A stretch of DNA of 64,000 bases from Phreatobacter stygius (GCF_005144885.1 NZ_CP039690.1:3981001-4045000); one strand, 5' to 3'; shown: positions 16,797 through 27,522, numbered from the stretch's first letter. The notes: generated from the sequence alone by a model not told the origin. A program made the numbers and translations.

Positions 16797-18434
16797 ATGC
16801 CGATTCTTCCCAAGGCCGACGTGGTGCTGCGTGGCGGCCGGGTTTTCGTGGCCTATGGCGCGCCGGTGGCCGAGGCCGTGGCGCTGTGGTCCGGCAAGGT
16901 CCTGGCCGTCGGCTCGTCGTCCGACATGGAGCCGCTGATCGGCCCGAAGACCCGCGTCGTCGAGCTCCGCGGCCGTCTCGCCACCCCTGGCCTGTTCGAA
17001 GCTCACGCCCATCTCTTGCCGCTCGGGCTCGGCATGGCCGAAATCGACGCGCGGCCGCACAATGCCCGCACGCTCGACGATCTGCTTGGCCTGATCAGGG
17101 CTGAGGCGGCGCGCAAGAAGCCCGGCGAATGGATCATGGCGCGCGGCTACGACCAGTTCGAGCTGGATGTGAAGCGCCATCCGCACCGGACCGAGCTCGA
17201 TGCCGCGGCACCCGACAATCCGGTCTATCTGGTCCGCGCCTGCGGCCATCTCGCGGTGGTCAACTCGCTGGCGCTGAAGCTCGCCGGCGTCACCAGGTCG
17301 ACGCCGGTGCCGGCCGGCGGCGCGATCGAGCAGGTCAATGGCGAACTGACCGGCCTGATGGCCGAGAACGGCCGGGCGCCGGTCAAGGCCGTGCTGCCGG
17401 ATCCGAGCGACGAGGACCTGGTGGCCGCGATCGAGCGTGGCGCGCGCTATATGAACTCGTTCGGCATCACCAGCACGATGGATGCCGCCGTTGGCATCCG
17501 CTCGAAATACCGCGAGATTCCGGCCTATCGCAATGCCGTGCGCACCGGCCGCCAGCCGATCCGGGTCACCCAGTGCCTGCTGGCGAGCCCCGACGGCATT
17601 CTCGACCAATGTTACGCCGAAGGCCTTATCACCGGCGCCGGCGACGACATGCTGCGGGTCGGGCCGGTGAAGATCTTCACCGACGGTTCGGCCGGCGGCA
17701 AGACCGCGGCCATGTCCGAGGTCTATGCCGGCGAGGAGGAAACCCACGGCATCTTCTGCCTCACCGACAAGGAGATGGAAGAGGCGACCATAGAGGTCCA
17801 CGCCAAGGGCTACCAGCTCGCCGTCCATGCCATTGGCGACGCGGCCATCGAACAGACGCTGGTCTCGATGGAGAAGGCGCTGGCCAAATATCCCGACGCC
17901 GACCGGCGTCACCGCATCGAGCATTGCGGCTTCAACACGCCGGAACAGATGCGCCGCATGCGCCGCGCCGGCATCGAGCCGGTGCCGCAGCCGGTCTTTC
18001 TGTATGATTTCGGCGATCTCTACCGGTCGGTCATGCCCGACCAGCGGCCGGAAACCAGCTACCCCATGAAGACCTGGATCGACATGGGCTTCAAGCCGGC
18101 GGCTTCGACCGACGCGCCGGTATGCGATGCCAATATCTATCCGAACATCTATCAGATGCTGACCCGCAAGACGTCGCGCGGGACCGTCGTCGGGGCAACG
18201 GAAAAGATCTCGATCGAGCGGGTCATTCAGGCCTATACCGAGTTCGGCGCCTATGTGAACAAGTGCGAGGACCATCGCGGCACCTTGCGTCCCGGCCAGG
18301 CCGCGGACATCGCCGTGTTTTCCCGTGACCTGCTCGCGGCGACGCCCGAACAGATCCTGGGCGAGACACGCTGCGACCTGACCCTTCTCGGCGGCGCCTG
18401 CGTGCATGACGCAACCGGCGAGTGGAGAGCTTGA
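16797..18434 (+). CDS. Amidohydrolase family 3 (YtcJ-like) protein
   Basis: A 546-residue cytoplasmic metal-dependent hydrolase. The N-terminal sandwich domain (ADVVLRGGRVFVAYG...AVALWSGKVLAVG) leads to the metal pair His70-x-His72 (EAHAHLLPLG); later metal or catalytic blocks are VHAIGDAAIEQ, RHRIEHCGF and STDAPVCDAN. Members hydrolyse N-substituted amides or cyclic amides. The start at 16797 has a GGAG ribosome-binding site and gives the canonical N-terminus. It leads an operon with a peptide-type ABC importer, so the imported compound is probably its substrate (inference). Confidence 0.85.
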   Translation: MPILPKADVVLRGGRVFVAYGAPVAEAVALWSGKVLAVGSSSDMEPLIGPKTRVVELRGRLATPGLFEAHAHLLPLGLGMAEIDARPHNARTLDDLLGLIRAEAARKKPGEWIMARGYDQFELDVKRHPHRTELDAAAPDNPVYLVRACGHLAVVNSLALKLAGVTRSTPVPAGGAIEQVNGELTGLMAENGRAPVKAVLPDPSDEDLVAAIERGARYMNSFGITSTMDAAVGIRSKYREIPAYRNAVRTGRQPIRVTQCLLASPDGILDQCYAEGLITGAGDDMLRVGPVKIFTDGSAGGKTAAMSEVYAGEEETHGIFCLTDKEMEEATIEVHAKGYQLAVHAIGDAAIEQTLVSMEKALAKYPDADRRHRIEHCGFNTPEQMRRMRRAGIEPVPQPVFLYDFGDLYRSVMPDQRPETSYPMKTWIDMGFKPAASTDAPVCDANIYPNIYQMLTRKTSRGTVVGATEKISIERVIQAYTEFGAYVNKCEDHRGTLRPGQAADIAVFSRDLLAATPEQILGETRCDLTLLGGACVHDATGEWRA

Positions 18435-18439
18435 CGTCC

Positions 18440-19381
18440 ATGGGTGCCCACATCCTCCAGCGGGTCATTCTGTCGGTCCCGGTCCTGTTCGGCGTGCTTT
18501 TGCTCGGTTTCATGCTGCTGCAACTGGTGCCCGGCGATGTCGCCATGGTCATCGGCGGACCGCAGGCGACCCCCGAAGTGCTCGAACAGATCCGCCAGGA
18601 AATGGGCCTCAACCGGCCGCTCGTGGTGCAGTTCGGGCTCTATATCGGGCGCGTGCTGCAAGGCGATCTCGGCTATTCCATGATCAACAACACGCCGGTC
18701 ATCTCCGAGCTCGCCGATGCCATCGGCCCGACCGCCGAACTGGTCGTCGCCTGCCTCATCTGGTCGGTGCCGATCGGCATCGCGCTCGGCACCGTGGCCG
18801 CGGTCTATCGCGGCAAGCTCCTCGATCGGCTGATCATCGCTATTTCGGTCACCGGCGTCTCGACGCCGGTCTTCTTCATTGGCCTGATGCTGATCATGTG
18901 GCTCGGCTATCACTGGGAACTGTTCCCGTTCCTCGGCCGCGAAGGACCGCTGTGGACGCTCCAGGGCCTGTCGCATATCGCGCTGCCGGCGCTCACCCTC
19001 GGCCTGACCTTCATCGGTCCGGTGGCGCGCATGACGCGCACCGCCGCATTGGAGGTGTTGAACGCCGATTATGTGCGCACGGCCCGCGCCAAGGGCCTGA
19101 CGGAACGGGTGGTCATCATTCACCACGTGCTGCGCAACGCATTGATCCCGGTGGTCACCCTGATCGGCCTGCAGGCGGGCTTCCTGCTCGGCGGTGCCGT
19201 CGTCACCGAAACGATCTTCTCCTGGCCCGGCGTCGGGCGGCTGGCGGTCGGCGCGATCCTGTCGCGTGACCTGCCGATGGCCCAGGGCTCGATCCTGGTC
19301 CTCGCGGTCTCCTTCATCGTGATCAACCTGATCGTCGATCTGCTCTATGGCGTGCTCGATCCGAGGGTTGGTAAGCGATGA
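18440..19381 (+). CDS. Peptide/nickel-type ABC transporter permease (DppB-like)
   Basis: A 313-residue inner-membrane protein of the OppB/DppB family. It begins MGAHILQRVILSVPVLFGVL, the typical first helix, followed by the external loop ending VPGDVAMVIGG, and contains the coupling (EAA) region DYVRTARAKGLTERVVIIHHVLRNALIPV. ATG 18440 is chosen over an in-frame GTG at 18422, which would only add a polar tail. The stop overlaps the next permease by ATGA. Confidence 0.92.
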   Translation: MGAHILQRVILSVPVLFGVLLLGFMLLQLVPGDVAMVIGGPQATPEVLEQIRQEMGLNRPLVVQFGLYIGRVLQGDLGYSMINNTPVISELADAIGPTAELVVACLIWSVPIGIALGTVAAVYRGKLLDRLIIAISVTGVSTPVFFIGLMLIMWLGYHWELFPFLGREGPLWTLQGLSHIALPALTLGLTFIGPVARMTRTAALEVLNADYVRTARAKGLTERVVIIHHVLRNALIPVVTLIGLQAGFLLGGAVVTETIFSWPGVGRLAVGAILSRDLPMAQGSILVLAVSFIVINLIVDLLYGVLDPRVGKR

Positions 19382-20268
19382 CCGCAGTGGCTCCCGTCGT
19401 TTCCACCACTGCGCCGCGCCGCAATTCGGCTTTGCGCCGGCTGTTTCGTGACCGGCTTGCGCTGGCCGCGGCCATCATCCTGGCGCTGATCGTGGCCGCC
19501 GCGCTGCTGGCGCCCTGGCTTGCCCCCAACGACCCCTACCTGACCAATACGCGCCTGCGCATGCTGCCGCCGGTCTGGGAAGCGCGTGGCCAATGGAAGT
19601 TCCTGCTCGGCACCGACGGCCTCGGCCGCTGCCTCTTGTCGCGCATCCTCTTCGGCACTCAGGCGACGCTGTTCATGGGGCTCACCTCCACCATCATCGG
19701 CGGTTCCATCGGCTTGCTCGTCGGCCTGTTCGCGGCCTTCTACAAGCGCCTGGACGGCTGGCTGATGCAATTGTCCGACATCCTCCTGTCCTTCCCGGCG
19801 ATCCTGCTCGGCCTGGCTTTCGCCGCCGCCGTCGGTCCCGGCATGACCGCGGTGGTCGTCGCGCTGTCGGTCGCCACCATTCCGACGGTTGCCCGCGTCA
19901 CGCGCGGCTCGGCGCTGGTGGTCATGGGGCAGGATTTCATCGAAGCCGGTCGTTCCATCGGATTGTCCGACGCGACGCTGCTGACGCGCTATCTGGCGCT
20001 CAACTGCATCTCCTCGGTGTTCGTCTATCTCACGTTGCGCTTCGGCCAGGTGATCCTGCTCGGTTCGGCGCTGTCCTTCCTCGGTCTTGGTGCTCAACCG
20101 CCGATGGCGGAGCTTGGCACCATGGCCTCGGCCGGCCGCAACGAGCTGTTCCTGGCGCCGCATATCGCCGTGATCCCGAGCCTGGTGATCGTCGTCCTGG
20201 TGCTCTGCGCCAATGTGCTGGGCGATGCGCTGCGCGACCTGCTCGATCCCAGGCTCAGGAACGGCTGA
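19378..20268 (+). CDS. Peptide/nickel-type ABC transporter permease (DppC-like)
   Basis: A 296-residue partner permease of the OppC/DppC family. The N-terminal cytoplasmic segment and first helix are followed by the conserved LLGTDGLGRCLLSRILFGTQATL block (family: GTDxxGRD) and the coupling region GQDFIEAGRSIGLSDATLLTRYLALN. The C-terminus (DLLDPRLRNG) matches the family's DPR ending. It starts in an ATGA overlap with the DppB-like gene and would form the heteromeric channel with it. Confidence 0.92.
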   Translation: MTAVAPVVSTTAPRRNSALRRLFRDRLALAAAIILALIVAAALLAPWLAPNDPYLTNTRLRMLPPVWEARGQWKFLLGTDGLGRCLLSRILFGTQATLFMGLTSTIIGGSIGLLVGLFAAFYKRLDGWLMQLSDILLSFPAILLGLAFAAAVGPGMTAVVVALSVATIPTVARVTRGSALVVMGQDFIEAGRSIGLSDATLLTRYLALNCISSVFVYLTLRFGQVILLGSALSFLGLGAQPPMAELGTMASAGRNELFLAPHIAVIPSLVIVVLVLCANVLGDALRDLLDPRLRNG

Positions 20269-20308
20269 CCCCAAGCAGAGAAAATTCCGGTTTCAGAGGA
20301 GAGACACG

Positions 20309-21904
20309 ATGACCACCCGACGATTGACTCTCTGGGCAACGGCCGTCGCCGGCGCCCTGACGATCGCCGCGCCTGCCGTTGCGCAGCAGCAGAACAGCCT
20401 GACCATCGTGCGCGAGGTCGACAGCGACCGTTACGACCCGCATCGCTCGACCGCCCGTTCAGCCTCCGAAGTGCTGTTCATGCTGGCCGACACGCTGGTG
20501 TCGCTCGACCATGACATGGTCTCGATCAAGCCGGGCCTCGCCGAAAGCTGGAGCGTTTCGGCCGACGGCAAGGTCTATACCTTCAAGCTGCGCAGCGACG
20601 TGCAGTTCTGCGACGGCAAGAAGTTGACGGCCGCCGACGTCGTCTATTCGATCAAGCGCTGGATCGATCCGGCCACCCGCTCGCCGGTCAGCTGGCGCGC
20701 CGGCCCGGTCGACGACATCGTCGCCATCGACGCGACGACGGTCGAGTACCGCCTGAAGGCGCCGTTCTCCGAACTGCTCTACCAGCTGACCCAGAGCTTC
20801 GCCGTCGTCATCGACAAGGCCAATGTCGAGGCGCTCGGCGCCGACTATGGCGTGCGCGGCTTCAACGGCACCGGTCCCTATTGCTGGGTTGACTGGCGTC
20901 CGCGCAACGATATGCGCATGCGTCGCCACGACGCCTATCGCTGGGGCCCGCCGATCTACGAGAACCGGGGCCCGGCGCATATCCAGGAAATCGTCTGGCG
21001 CATCGTGCCCGAGGAAAACACCCGGCTTGCCGCGGTGCTGACCGGCCAGAGCCAGGCAACCCAATATGTGCCCTATTCCGGCCTTGCCCAGATCCGCGCC
21101 AACCGGAACCTGCGCGTGGTCGAGAACCCGGCCGCCTTCTGGACCTATTTCATCGGCTTCAAGGTCGACAAGGCCGGCGTCGACGATCCGGCCGTGCGGC
21201 GTGCCATCGTCATGGCCGTCGACCAGGAAGCGATCTCGCGCGACCTGAACTTCGGCGAGACCGAGCCGGCCTATTCCTACATCCACCAGGCCGCGACCGA
21301 CTGGGACAAGCGCAATGATCCCATCCTGATCCGCACCAATGTCGCCGAGGCCAATCGCATCCTCGACGCTGCCGGCTGGGTGCGCGGCGCCGACGGCTTC
21401 CGCTCGAAGAACGGCCAGCGCCTGTCGCCGCTGGTTTACGGCTTCACCGGCTCGACCTGGCAGAAGCTGATGGAGACGGTGCAGGGCGACCTGCGCAAGA
21501 TCGGCGTCGACCTGCGCATTCAGCTGTTCGATGCGACCGTTGCCTGGGGCAAGATGGGCACGCAGGAATTCGACCTGTTCGGCATGTCCTATCCCTACAT
21601 CACCGCCGGCGACGCGCTGAACCTCTATTTTCGCTCGACCAATATCCCGACGCCGAACCGGATGAACTGGCGCAACGCCGATACCGACCGGCTGCTGCAG
21701 ACCGGGTCGGCGGCTATCGCCGATGCCGATCGCGCGGCGGCCTATGGCCAGGTGCTGCGCCAGGTTCACGAGGCGGCGGTGTGGATCCCGCTCTATCACG
21801 AGCCGATGAAGATCGCGGCGACCAACCGGCTGGCGCCGTTCAAGGCCCACAACATCTACGGCTCGGGTTTCTACAAGGGTCTCGATCTGCGCTTCGTGCG
21901 CTGA
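20309..21904 (+). CDS. ABC transporter substrate-binding protein, family 5 (DppA-like)
   Basis: A periplasmic solute-binding protein of 531 residues. The ATG at 20309 follows an AGAGGAGAG ribosome-binding site, and the signal peptide ends PAVAQ (about residue 26). SBP_bac_5 features include the DSDRYDPHRSTARSASEV opening, LAESWSVSADGKVYTFKLR, FCDGKKLTAADVVYSIKRW, and PAVRRAIVMAVDQEAISR. The ligand could be a peptide, an opine or another amide; the neighbouring amidohydrolases favour an amide. Confidence 0.92.
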   Translation: MTTRRLTLWATAVAGALTIAAPAVAQQQNSLTIVREVDSDRYDPHRSTARSASEVLFMLADTLVSLDHDMVSIKPGLAESWSVSADGKVYTFKLRSDVQFCDGKKLTAADVVYSIKRWIDPATRSPVSWRAGPVDDIVAIDATTVEYRLKAPFSELLYQLTQSFAVVIDKANVEALGADYGVRGFNGTGPYCWVDWRPRNDMRMRRHDAYRWGPPIYENRGPAHIQEIVWRIVPEENTRLAAVLTGQSQATQYVPYSGLAQIRANRNLRVVENPAAFWTYFIGFKVDKAGVDDPAVRRAIVMAVDQEAISRDLNFGETEPAYSYIHQAATDWDKRNDPILIRTNVAEANRILDAAGWVRGADGFRSKNGQRLSPLVYGFTGSTWQKLMETVQGDLRKIGVDLRIQLFDATVAWGKMGTQEFDLFGMSYPYITAGDALNLYFRSTNIPTPNRMNWRNADTDRLLQTGSAAIADADRAAAYGQVLRQVHEAAVWIPLYHEPMKIAATNRLAPFKAHNIYGSGFYKGLDLRFVR

Positions 21905-22018
21905 TCCCAGGCAACTTCGGCCGCCGGGCGTCACCACGCCCGGCGGCCTCTCGACCGTTGCAAGACCGTGCATCTCGAAGGGCTGCAAAGCCAAAGCCTG
22001 CCAACAGAAGAGACCGTC

Positions 22019-23473
22019 ATGTCCGTCACGCTCGTGAAGTCTGCCGCCTGGGTCGTCGCTTATGACGGCCGCAAGCACACCTACCTGCGCGACGCCGACG
22101 TCGCCTTTGAGGGCGACAAGATCATTCATGTCGGTCCGGGTTTTGCCGGCAAGGCGACCACCACGATCGACGGTTCGGGCCTGCTGGTCATGCCGGGCCT
22201 GGTCAACGTCCATTCCCATCCCGGCTCCGAGCCGATGACCAAGGGCTGGAACGACGAGCTCGGCTCGACCAAGCTCTACCAGTCGTCGCTCTACGAGTTC
22301 ATGCCGCTGTTCCGGGCCGATGCCGGCGGCGCGCCCGATCCGAGCGCCATCCCCGCTTCGGCCACCGTCGCCTATTCCGAACTGCTGCTCTCGGGCGTCA
22401 CCACCCTGGTCGACATGTCGGTTGCCTGGGATGGCTGGCTCGACCACTTCGCCGCTTCCGGTTTGCGCGGCGTCTTGTCGCCGATGTACCGCTCTGGCCG
22501 CTGGTTCACCAAGAACGGCTATGTCGTCGAATACGAGTGGGACAAGGACGAGGGCGCCAAGCCGATGGCCGCCGCCATGGCCGTGCTCGACGCCGCGGCC
22601 AAGCACCCCTCGGGGCGCATGTCCGGCATGGTCTCGCCGAGCCAGATCGATACCTGCACGCCCGGCCTGATCAAGGAAAGCTTCCAGGAGGCCAAGCGCC
22701 GCAAGCTGCCCTTCCAGATCCACGCCGCCCAGTCGGTGGTCGAATTCCACGAGATCACCCGCCGCCACGGCATGACGCCGATCGAATGGCTCGGCTCGCT
22801 CGGCGTGCTGTCCGACCGCTCGCTGATCGGCCACGGCATCTTCCTCGACCACCACACCTCGACCCACTGGCCGCGCCGCGACGACCTGCAGGATCTGGTC
22901 GACACCAACACGACGGTCGCCCATTGCCCGACCGTGTTCCAGCGCCGCGGCATCACGCTGCAGACCTTCGGCGAATATGTCCGCCGCGGCATCAACATGG
23001 CGATCGGCACGGACACCTATCCGCACAACATGATCGAGGAGATGCGCCACGTCGCGATCATGTCGCGTGTCGTCGGCGAGGATTGTTATGACCTGCGCTC
23101 ATCCGATGTGTTCAACGCCGCGACGCTTGGCGGCGCCAAGGCGCTCGGCCGCAAGGACATCGGCCGCATTGCGGTCGGCGCCAAGGCCGATATCGTGCTG
23201 GTCGACGTTACCCATCCGGCGATGCGTCCGGTGCGCGACCCGGTCCGCTCGATGATCTATGCCGCGGCCGAACGGGCGATCCGCACGGTCTTCGTCGACG
23301 GCGTGAAGGTGGTCGATGGCGGCAAGGTGTTGACCATGGATCACGAAGGCGCAGCGGCAAAACTCGAGGAAGCCCAGCGCAACGCCGAACGTGGCGTCAA
23401 GGCGCTCGACTGGGCCAAGCGTGATCATCTGAAGATCTCGCCGCTGATGTTCCCGCCGGGCAAGGGGGCCTGA
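22019..23473 (+). CDS. Amidohydrolase / deaminase family protein (AtzB/TrzA-like)
   Basis: A 484-residue enzyme of the amidohydrolase-1 type. Metal-binding and catalytic features in order are the first pair in [36 protein letters not shown] and the Asp in [16 protein letters not shown]-terminal sandwich domain carries [21 protein letters not shown]. Family members deaminate or dechlorinate ring systems or open cyclic amides. It sits inside the ABC operon between the binding protein and the ATPases, with the ATPase start 5 bases after its stop. Confidence 0.87.
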   Translation: MSVTLVKSAAWVVAYDGRKHTYLRDADVAFEGDKIIHVGPGFAGKATTTIDGSGLLVMPGLVNVHSHPGSEPMTKGWNDELGSTKLYQSSLYEFMPLFRADAGGAPDPSAIPASATVAYSELLLSGVTTLVDMSVAWDGWLDHFAASGLRGVLSPMYRSGRWFTKNGYVVEYEWDKDEGAKPMAAAMAVLDAAAKHPSGRMSGMVSPSQIDTCTPGLIKESFQEAKRRKLPFQIHAAQSVVEFHEITRRHGMTPIEWLGSLGVLSDRSLIGHGIFLDHHTSTHWPRRDDLQDLVDTNTTVAHCPTVFQRRGITLQTFGEYVRRGINMAIGTDTYPHNMIEEMRHVAIMSRVVGEDCYDLRSSDVFNAATLGGAKALGRKDIGRIAVGAKADIVLVDVTHPAMRPVRDPVRSMIYAAAERAIRTVFVDGVKVVDGGKVLTMDHEGAAAKLEEAQRNAERGVKALDWAKRDHLKISPLMFPPGKGA

Positions 23474-23477
23474 TTTC

Positions 23478-24521
23478 GTGGCGACGGCCCAGACCATCGT
23501 GACAGGCGGCAGCACAGCTGGCGCCGTCAATCCGGCCACGGACGTCGTGCTCGACGTCCGTGATCTCGCGACGCATTTCCGCACCGAGCGCGGCTTCTTC
23601 CGCGCGGTCGACGGCGTCAGCTTTTCGGTCGAGCGCGGCCGGACGCTGGCGGTCGTCGGCGAGAGCGGCTGCGGCAAGAGCGTCACCTCGCTGTCGATCA
23701 TGGGCCTCGTGCCGGAACCGCCGGGCATTCGCGCCGGCGGCCAGATCCTGTTCGAGGGCGAGGACCTGCTGACCAAGACCCGCGCCGAGATGGAGGAGAT
23801 CCGCGGCGCCAAGATCGCCATGATCTTCCAGGAGCCGATGACCTCGCTCAATCCGGTCTACCGGGTTGGCGACCAGATCGTCGAAGGCCTGATCAAGCAT
23901 CGCGGCCTGTCGGCGAAAGCGGCGCGGGCCCATGCGATCGAAATGCTCCGCCTGGTCCGCATCCCCAGCCCGGAAACCCGGGTCGACGCCTTCCCGCACG
24001 AAATGTCGGGTGGCATGCGCCAGCGCGTGATGATCGCCATTGCGCTCGCCTGCGAGCCGCAGGTGCTGATCGCCGACGAGCCGACCACCGCACTCGACGT
24101 GACCATCCAGGCGCAGATCCTCGATCTGATGCGCGACCTGAAGGGGCGTCTCGGCACGGCGATCATCCTGATCACCCACGATCTCGGCGTGGTCGCCGAA
24201 ATGGCCGATGACGTCGTCGTCATGTATGCCGGCAAGGTGGTCGAGCGGGCGCCGGTGGCGGCGCTGTTCGACGATGCCCAGCATCCCTATACGCTCGGCC
24301 TGCTCGGTTCGGTGCCGAGGCTCGATGCCGACCAGGACCGCCTGCAGACCATCGAGGGCATGGTGCCGACGCCGGAGACCATGCCGGTCGGCTGCCGCTT
24401 CGCGCCGCGCTGCACGCTGGCGACCGATCGCTGCCTGAACGAAATGCCACCGCTGCGCGATCTGGGAGCCGGCCATCAGGTCGCCTGCTGGAAAGCCCCC
24501 ATTGATGAGGTCGCGGCATGA
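23478..24521 (+). CDS. Peptide-type ABC transporter ATP-binding protein (DppD-like)
   Basis: A 347-residue ATPase starting at GTG 23478. Walker A is GESGCGKS, the signature is [17 protein letters not shown] and Walker B is [16 protein letters not shown]; the C-terminal extension with Cys-containing [15 protein letters not shown] is the OppD/DppD-type tail that may hold an iron-sulfur cluster in this family. It pairs with the next ATPase. Confidence 0.93.
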   Translation: MATAQTIVTGGSTAGAVNPATDVVLDVRDLATHFRTERGFFRAVDGVSFSVERGRTLAVVGESGCGKSVTSLSIMGLVPEPPGIRAGGQILFEGEDLLTKTRAEMEEIRGAKIAMIFQEPMTSLNPVYRVGDQIVEGLIKHRGLSAKAARAHAIEMLRLVRIPSPETRVDAFPHEMSGGMRQRVMIAIALACEPQVLIADEPTTALDVTIQAQILDLMRDLKGRLGTAIILITHDLGVVAEMADDVVVMYAGKVVERAPVAALFDDAQHPYTLGLLGSVPRLDADQDRLQTIEGMVPTPETMPVGCRFAPRCTLATDRCLNEMPPLRDLGAGHQVACWKAPIDEVAA

Positions 24522-25591
24522 CGGCGCCCCTGCTGATCGTCGAAAATCTCACCAAGCATTTTCCGCTCGGCGGCGGCTTCTTCTCGCGCAAGACCGGCGC
24601 GGTGAAAGCGGTCGACGGCGTGTCGTTCACGCTCAACCGGGGCGAAACGCTGGCGCTGGTCGGCGAAAGCGGCTGCGGCAAGTCGACCACCGGCCGGCTG
24701 GTGCTGCGCCTGCTCGATCCGACCGGCGGGCGGGTGACCATTGACGGGGTGGAGATCTCCAGCCTGTCGAAGCGCGAGCTCAGGACGCTGCGCCGGCGCA
24801 TGCAGATCGTCTTCCAGGACCCGTTCGCCTCGCTCAATCCGCGCATGACCATTGGCGACATCCTGGCCGAACCGCTGCTGCTGCACGGCATGGCCGACAA
24901 GCAGACCGTTGACGCCAAGGTCAAGGAACTGCTGGCGATTGTCGGCCTGGCGGCGGCCTATGCCGAGCGCTTCCCGCACGAGTTTTCCGGCGGCCAGCGC
25001 CAGCGCATCGGGGTTGCCCGGGCACTCGCCACCCAGCCCGACCTGATCGTCTGCGACGAGCCGGTCTCGGCGCTCGACGTGTCGATTCAGGCTCAGGTGG
25101 TCAATCTGCTGCAGGACCTGCAGGCCCGCTTCGGCATGAGCTACCTGTTTATCGCCCACGACCTGGCGGTGGTGCGCCACATCGCCGATCGGGTGGCCGT
25201 CATGTATCTCGGCCGCATCGTCGAGATCGCCGACAAGGCGGTGCTCTATTCGGCACCGAAACATCCCTATACCCGCGCGCTGCTGGCGGCGGCGCCGGTG
25301 CCGCGTCCAGGCGCGCGCGACCAGCGCTCGCTGCTGACCGGCGACGTGCCGAGCCCGGTGAAGCCGCCGCCTGGCTGCACCTTCCACACCCGCTGCCCCT
25401 ATGCGACCGATCTCTGCAAGACCGAGTCGCCCGCGGCGCGCACCTTCCCCGATGGCGCGACGGTGGCCTGCCACCACGTCGAGACGCTGCCGCCGTCCGA
25501 AGCGCTGGCGCTGTCGACCGATCCGCCTTCGGTGGCCGCCCGCATGGCGGTGCTGGCCGCGGCCAAAAAGCGCGAGCCGATCCCGGCATGA
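24518..25591 (+). CDS. Peptide-type ABC transporter ATP-binding protein (DppF-like)
   Basis: A 357-residue ATPase starting in an ATGA overlap with the DppD-like gene. Walker A is GESGCGKST, the signature [16 protein letters not shown] and Walker [17 protein letters not shown]. The family C-terminal tail contains [16 protein letters not shown]. It closes the operon and is followed at once by a strong intrinsic terminator. Confidence 0.93.
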   Translation: MTAPLLIVENLTKHFPLGGGFFSRKTGAVKAVDGVSFTLNRGETLALVGESGCGKSTTGRLVLRLLDPTGGRVTIDGVEISSLSKRELRTLRRRMQIVFQDPFASLNPRMTIGDILAEPLLLHGMADKQTVDAKVKELLAIVGLAAAYAERFPHEFSGGQRQRIGVARALATQPDLIVCDEPVSALDVSIQAQVVNLLQDLQARFGMSYLFIAHDLAVVRHIADRVAVMYLGRIVEIADKAVLYSAPKHPYTRALLAAAPVPRPGARDQRSLLTGDVPSPVKPPPGCTFHTRCPYATDLCKTESPAARTFPDGATVACHHVETLPPSEALALSTDPPSVAARMAVLAAAKKREPIPA

Positions 25592-25594
25592 ACC

Positions 25595-25620
25595 AACGGG
25601 CGCAGAACGGCGCCCGTTTT
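25595..25620 (+). terminator. Intrinsic terminator of the amidohydrolase/dpp operon
   Basis: A 9-bp perfect stem (AACGGGCGC and GCGCCCGTT, loop of six) ends in TTTT, four bases after the DppF-like stop. It lies in the 60-bp space between convergent genes; on the other strand the hairpin lacks a T tail. Confidence 0.85.
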
Positions 25621-25651
25621 CATATGGCGGCGCGCGATATTCCAGAGGCGT

Positions 25652-26770
25652 TCAGCCCCAGGTTTCGCGCGCCACGTCGACGATCATTTCCAGCTTCTTC
25701 CACTGCTCGTCCTCGGCCAGCACATTGCCTTCCTCCGTCGAGGCGAAGCCGCACTGGGCCGACAGGCAGAGCTGTTCGATCGGGGCATAACGCGAGGCTT
25801 CCTCGATCCGCCGCCGGATATCGTCCTTCTTTTCCAGGACGCCGCTCTTCGAGGTGACCAGACCGAGCACGACGGCCTTGCCCTTGGGCAGGAAGCGCAA
25901 CGGCTCGAAGCCACCGGCGCGCTCCGTGTCCCATTCCATGAAATAGGCGTCGACCGGCATGGCGTTGAACAGGAGTTCGGCGATCGGCTCGTAGCCGCCG
26001 GAGGCGACGAAGGTCGAGCGGAAATTGCCACGGCACAGATGCATGGTAATCGTCATGTCCCGCGGCCGGTCCTTGATCGCTTCCTCGACCATGCCGGCAT
26101 AGATGACGCCTTGATGATCGGGGTCGTCGCCGCGATCGGCCAGCATCTTCTTCTGCTCGGGATCGCAGAGATAGGCGAAGCTGACGTCGTCGAGCTGCAG
26201 GTAGCGGCAGCCGGCATCGTAGAAGGCATGGACCGCGCCCTTATAAGCCTGGCCGAGATCCCGGTAATAGTCGTCCATATTGGGGTAGAGACCCATGTTG
26301 ATGAGCTTCCGGCCGCCGCGATAATGCAGCATGGACGGCGACGGAATGGTCATCTTCGGCGTCTCTTTCGTGTTCGCCTTCAGAAACTTGAAGTGCTCGA
26401 CGAAAGGATGGGTGGTGAAGCCGATCTTGCCGACGACCCGCGGCGCTTCCGCCTTGGTCTCGACGCCGGCGAACTGGATGCCGTGGTCGAGCTCGATGCG
26501 TTCGACGCCATCGAGCTGCCAGAGGAAGTCGTAATGCCACCAGGAGCGGCGATATTCACCGTCGGTGATGCCGCTGAGGCCGACCGCTTCCTGTTTGGCG
26601 ATCAGCTTTTTGATCTCGCTGTCTTCGACAGCCTTCAGGCCGGCGGCGTCGATCTTGCCGGCGGCTTTTGCCGCGCGGGCCTCCTTCAAGGGTTGCGAGC
26701 GCAGCAGCGAACCGACCTGGTCGGCGCGGAACGGCCCGGTCTTGCCCGGGATGGCGACGGTGCTGGTCAT
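25652..26770 (-). CDS. MetE-core-like methyltransferase (cobalamin-independent methionine synthase II family)
   Basis: A 372-residue protein corresponding only to the catalytic C-terminal barrel of MetE (full-length MetE is about 750). The zinc site is visible as His244-x-Cys246 (MHLCRGNF), an acidic residue in MEWDT (about 279) and Cys340 (SAQCGFAS). Such short proteins transfer methyl groups to or from thiols with folate or small methyl donors; the real substrates are mostly unknown. Its start overlaps the LivF stop by ATGA, so it is the last gene of the liv-type operon, suggesting that the imported compound is demethylated or used in methyl transfer (inference). Confidence 0.82.
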   Translation of the reverse strand: MTSTVAIPGKTGPFRADQVGSLLRSQPLKEARAAKAAGKIDAAGLKAVEDSEIKKLIAKQEAVGLSGITDGEYRRSWWHYDFLWQLDGVERIELDHGIQFAGVETKAEAPRVVGKIGFTTHPFVEHFKFLKANTKETPKMTIPSPSMLHYRGGRKLINMGLYPNMDDYYRDLGQAYKGAVHAFYDAGCRYLQLDDVSFAYLCDPEQKKMLADRGDDPDHQGVIYAGMVEEAIKDRPRDMTITMHLCRGNFRSTFVASGGYEPIAELLFNAMPVDAYFMEWDTERAGGFEPLRFLPKGKAVVLGLVTSKSGVLEKKDDIRRRIEEASRYAPIEQLCLSAQCGFASTEEGNVLAEDEQWKKLEMIVDVARETWG

Positions 26771-27522
26771 GACGGATCTCCCTCGAATTGCGCTTTGTCC
26801 AGCGGTTTGCCTGCGCCACGATCGGCAACGCCGAGATGGCGGTCAAGCGCTGCGGCATCGGCCAGCAGCGCCTCGCTGTCGCCGTCCCACACGACCGCGC
26901 CGCGGTCGAGAATGGCGGCCTTGTCGGTCAGCGGCAGGATCTTACGCGCTTTCTGCTCCACCACGATGGCCGCCATGCCTTCCTCGCGGACGATACGCCT
27001 GATGGCGCCAAGCAGCTCGTCGACAATGATCGGAGCGAGGCCTTCCAGGGGCTCGTCGAGCAGCAGCAGCTTGGGGTTGAGCACCAGCGAACGGGCGACC
27101 GCCAGCATCTGCTGTTCGCCGCCGGACAATTGATTGCCGAGATTGCCGCGGCGCTCCTTCAGCCGTGGAAACATGGCGAAGGCCCGGTCGGGCGTCCAGG
27201 CGCCTGCGATCGCGACCGCGGTGAGGTTTTCTTCCACCGTCAGGGATTTGAAGATGCCGCGCTCCTGCGGCACCCAGCCGAGCCCGAGCGCGGCGCGTCG
27301 TTCCGGCCGCACTGCCGCGATATCACGGCCGGCAAGCCGGATCGTGCCGCTCCTGAAGGTGGTCAAGCCCGCGATGGTTTCGATCAGCGTGGTCTTGCCG
27401 GTGCCGTTGCGGCCAAGCAGGGCGAGCGACTGGCCCTGGTCGAGGCGCAGCGACAAGCGGTTCAGGACGATCGCCTCGCCATAACCGGACACGACATTGT
27501 CGAGGACGAGCAATTCGGTCAT
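26767..27522 (-). CDS. Branched-chain amino acid-type ABC transporter ATPase (LivF-like)
   Basis: A 251-residue ATPase starting at ATG 27522 in an overlap with LivG. Walker A GRNGTGKTT, signature LSGGEQQMLAVARSL, Walker B LLLLDEPLEGLAP. The short length and the EGLAP variant are typical of LivF. Longer frames upstream exist but overlap the LivG gene and are not used. Confidence 0.93.
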   Translation of the reverse strand: MTELLVLDNVVSGYGEAIVLNRLSLRLDQGQSLALLGRNGTGKTTLIETIAGLTTFRSGTIRLAGRDIAAVRPERRAALGLGWVPQERGIFKSLTVEENLTAVAIAGAWTPDRAFAMFPRLKERRGNLGNQLSGGEQQMLAVARSLVLNPKLLLLDEPLEGLAPIIVDELLGAIRRIVREEGMAAIVVEQKARKILPLTDKAAILDRGAVVWDGDSEALLADAAALDRHLGVADRGAGKPLDKAQFEGDPS

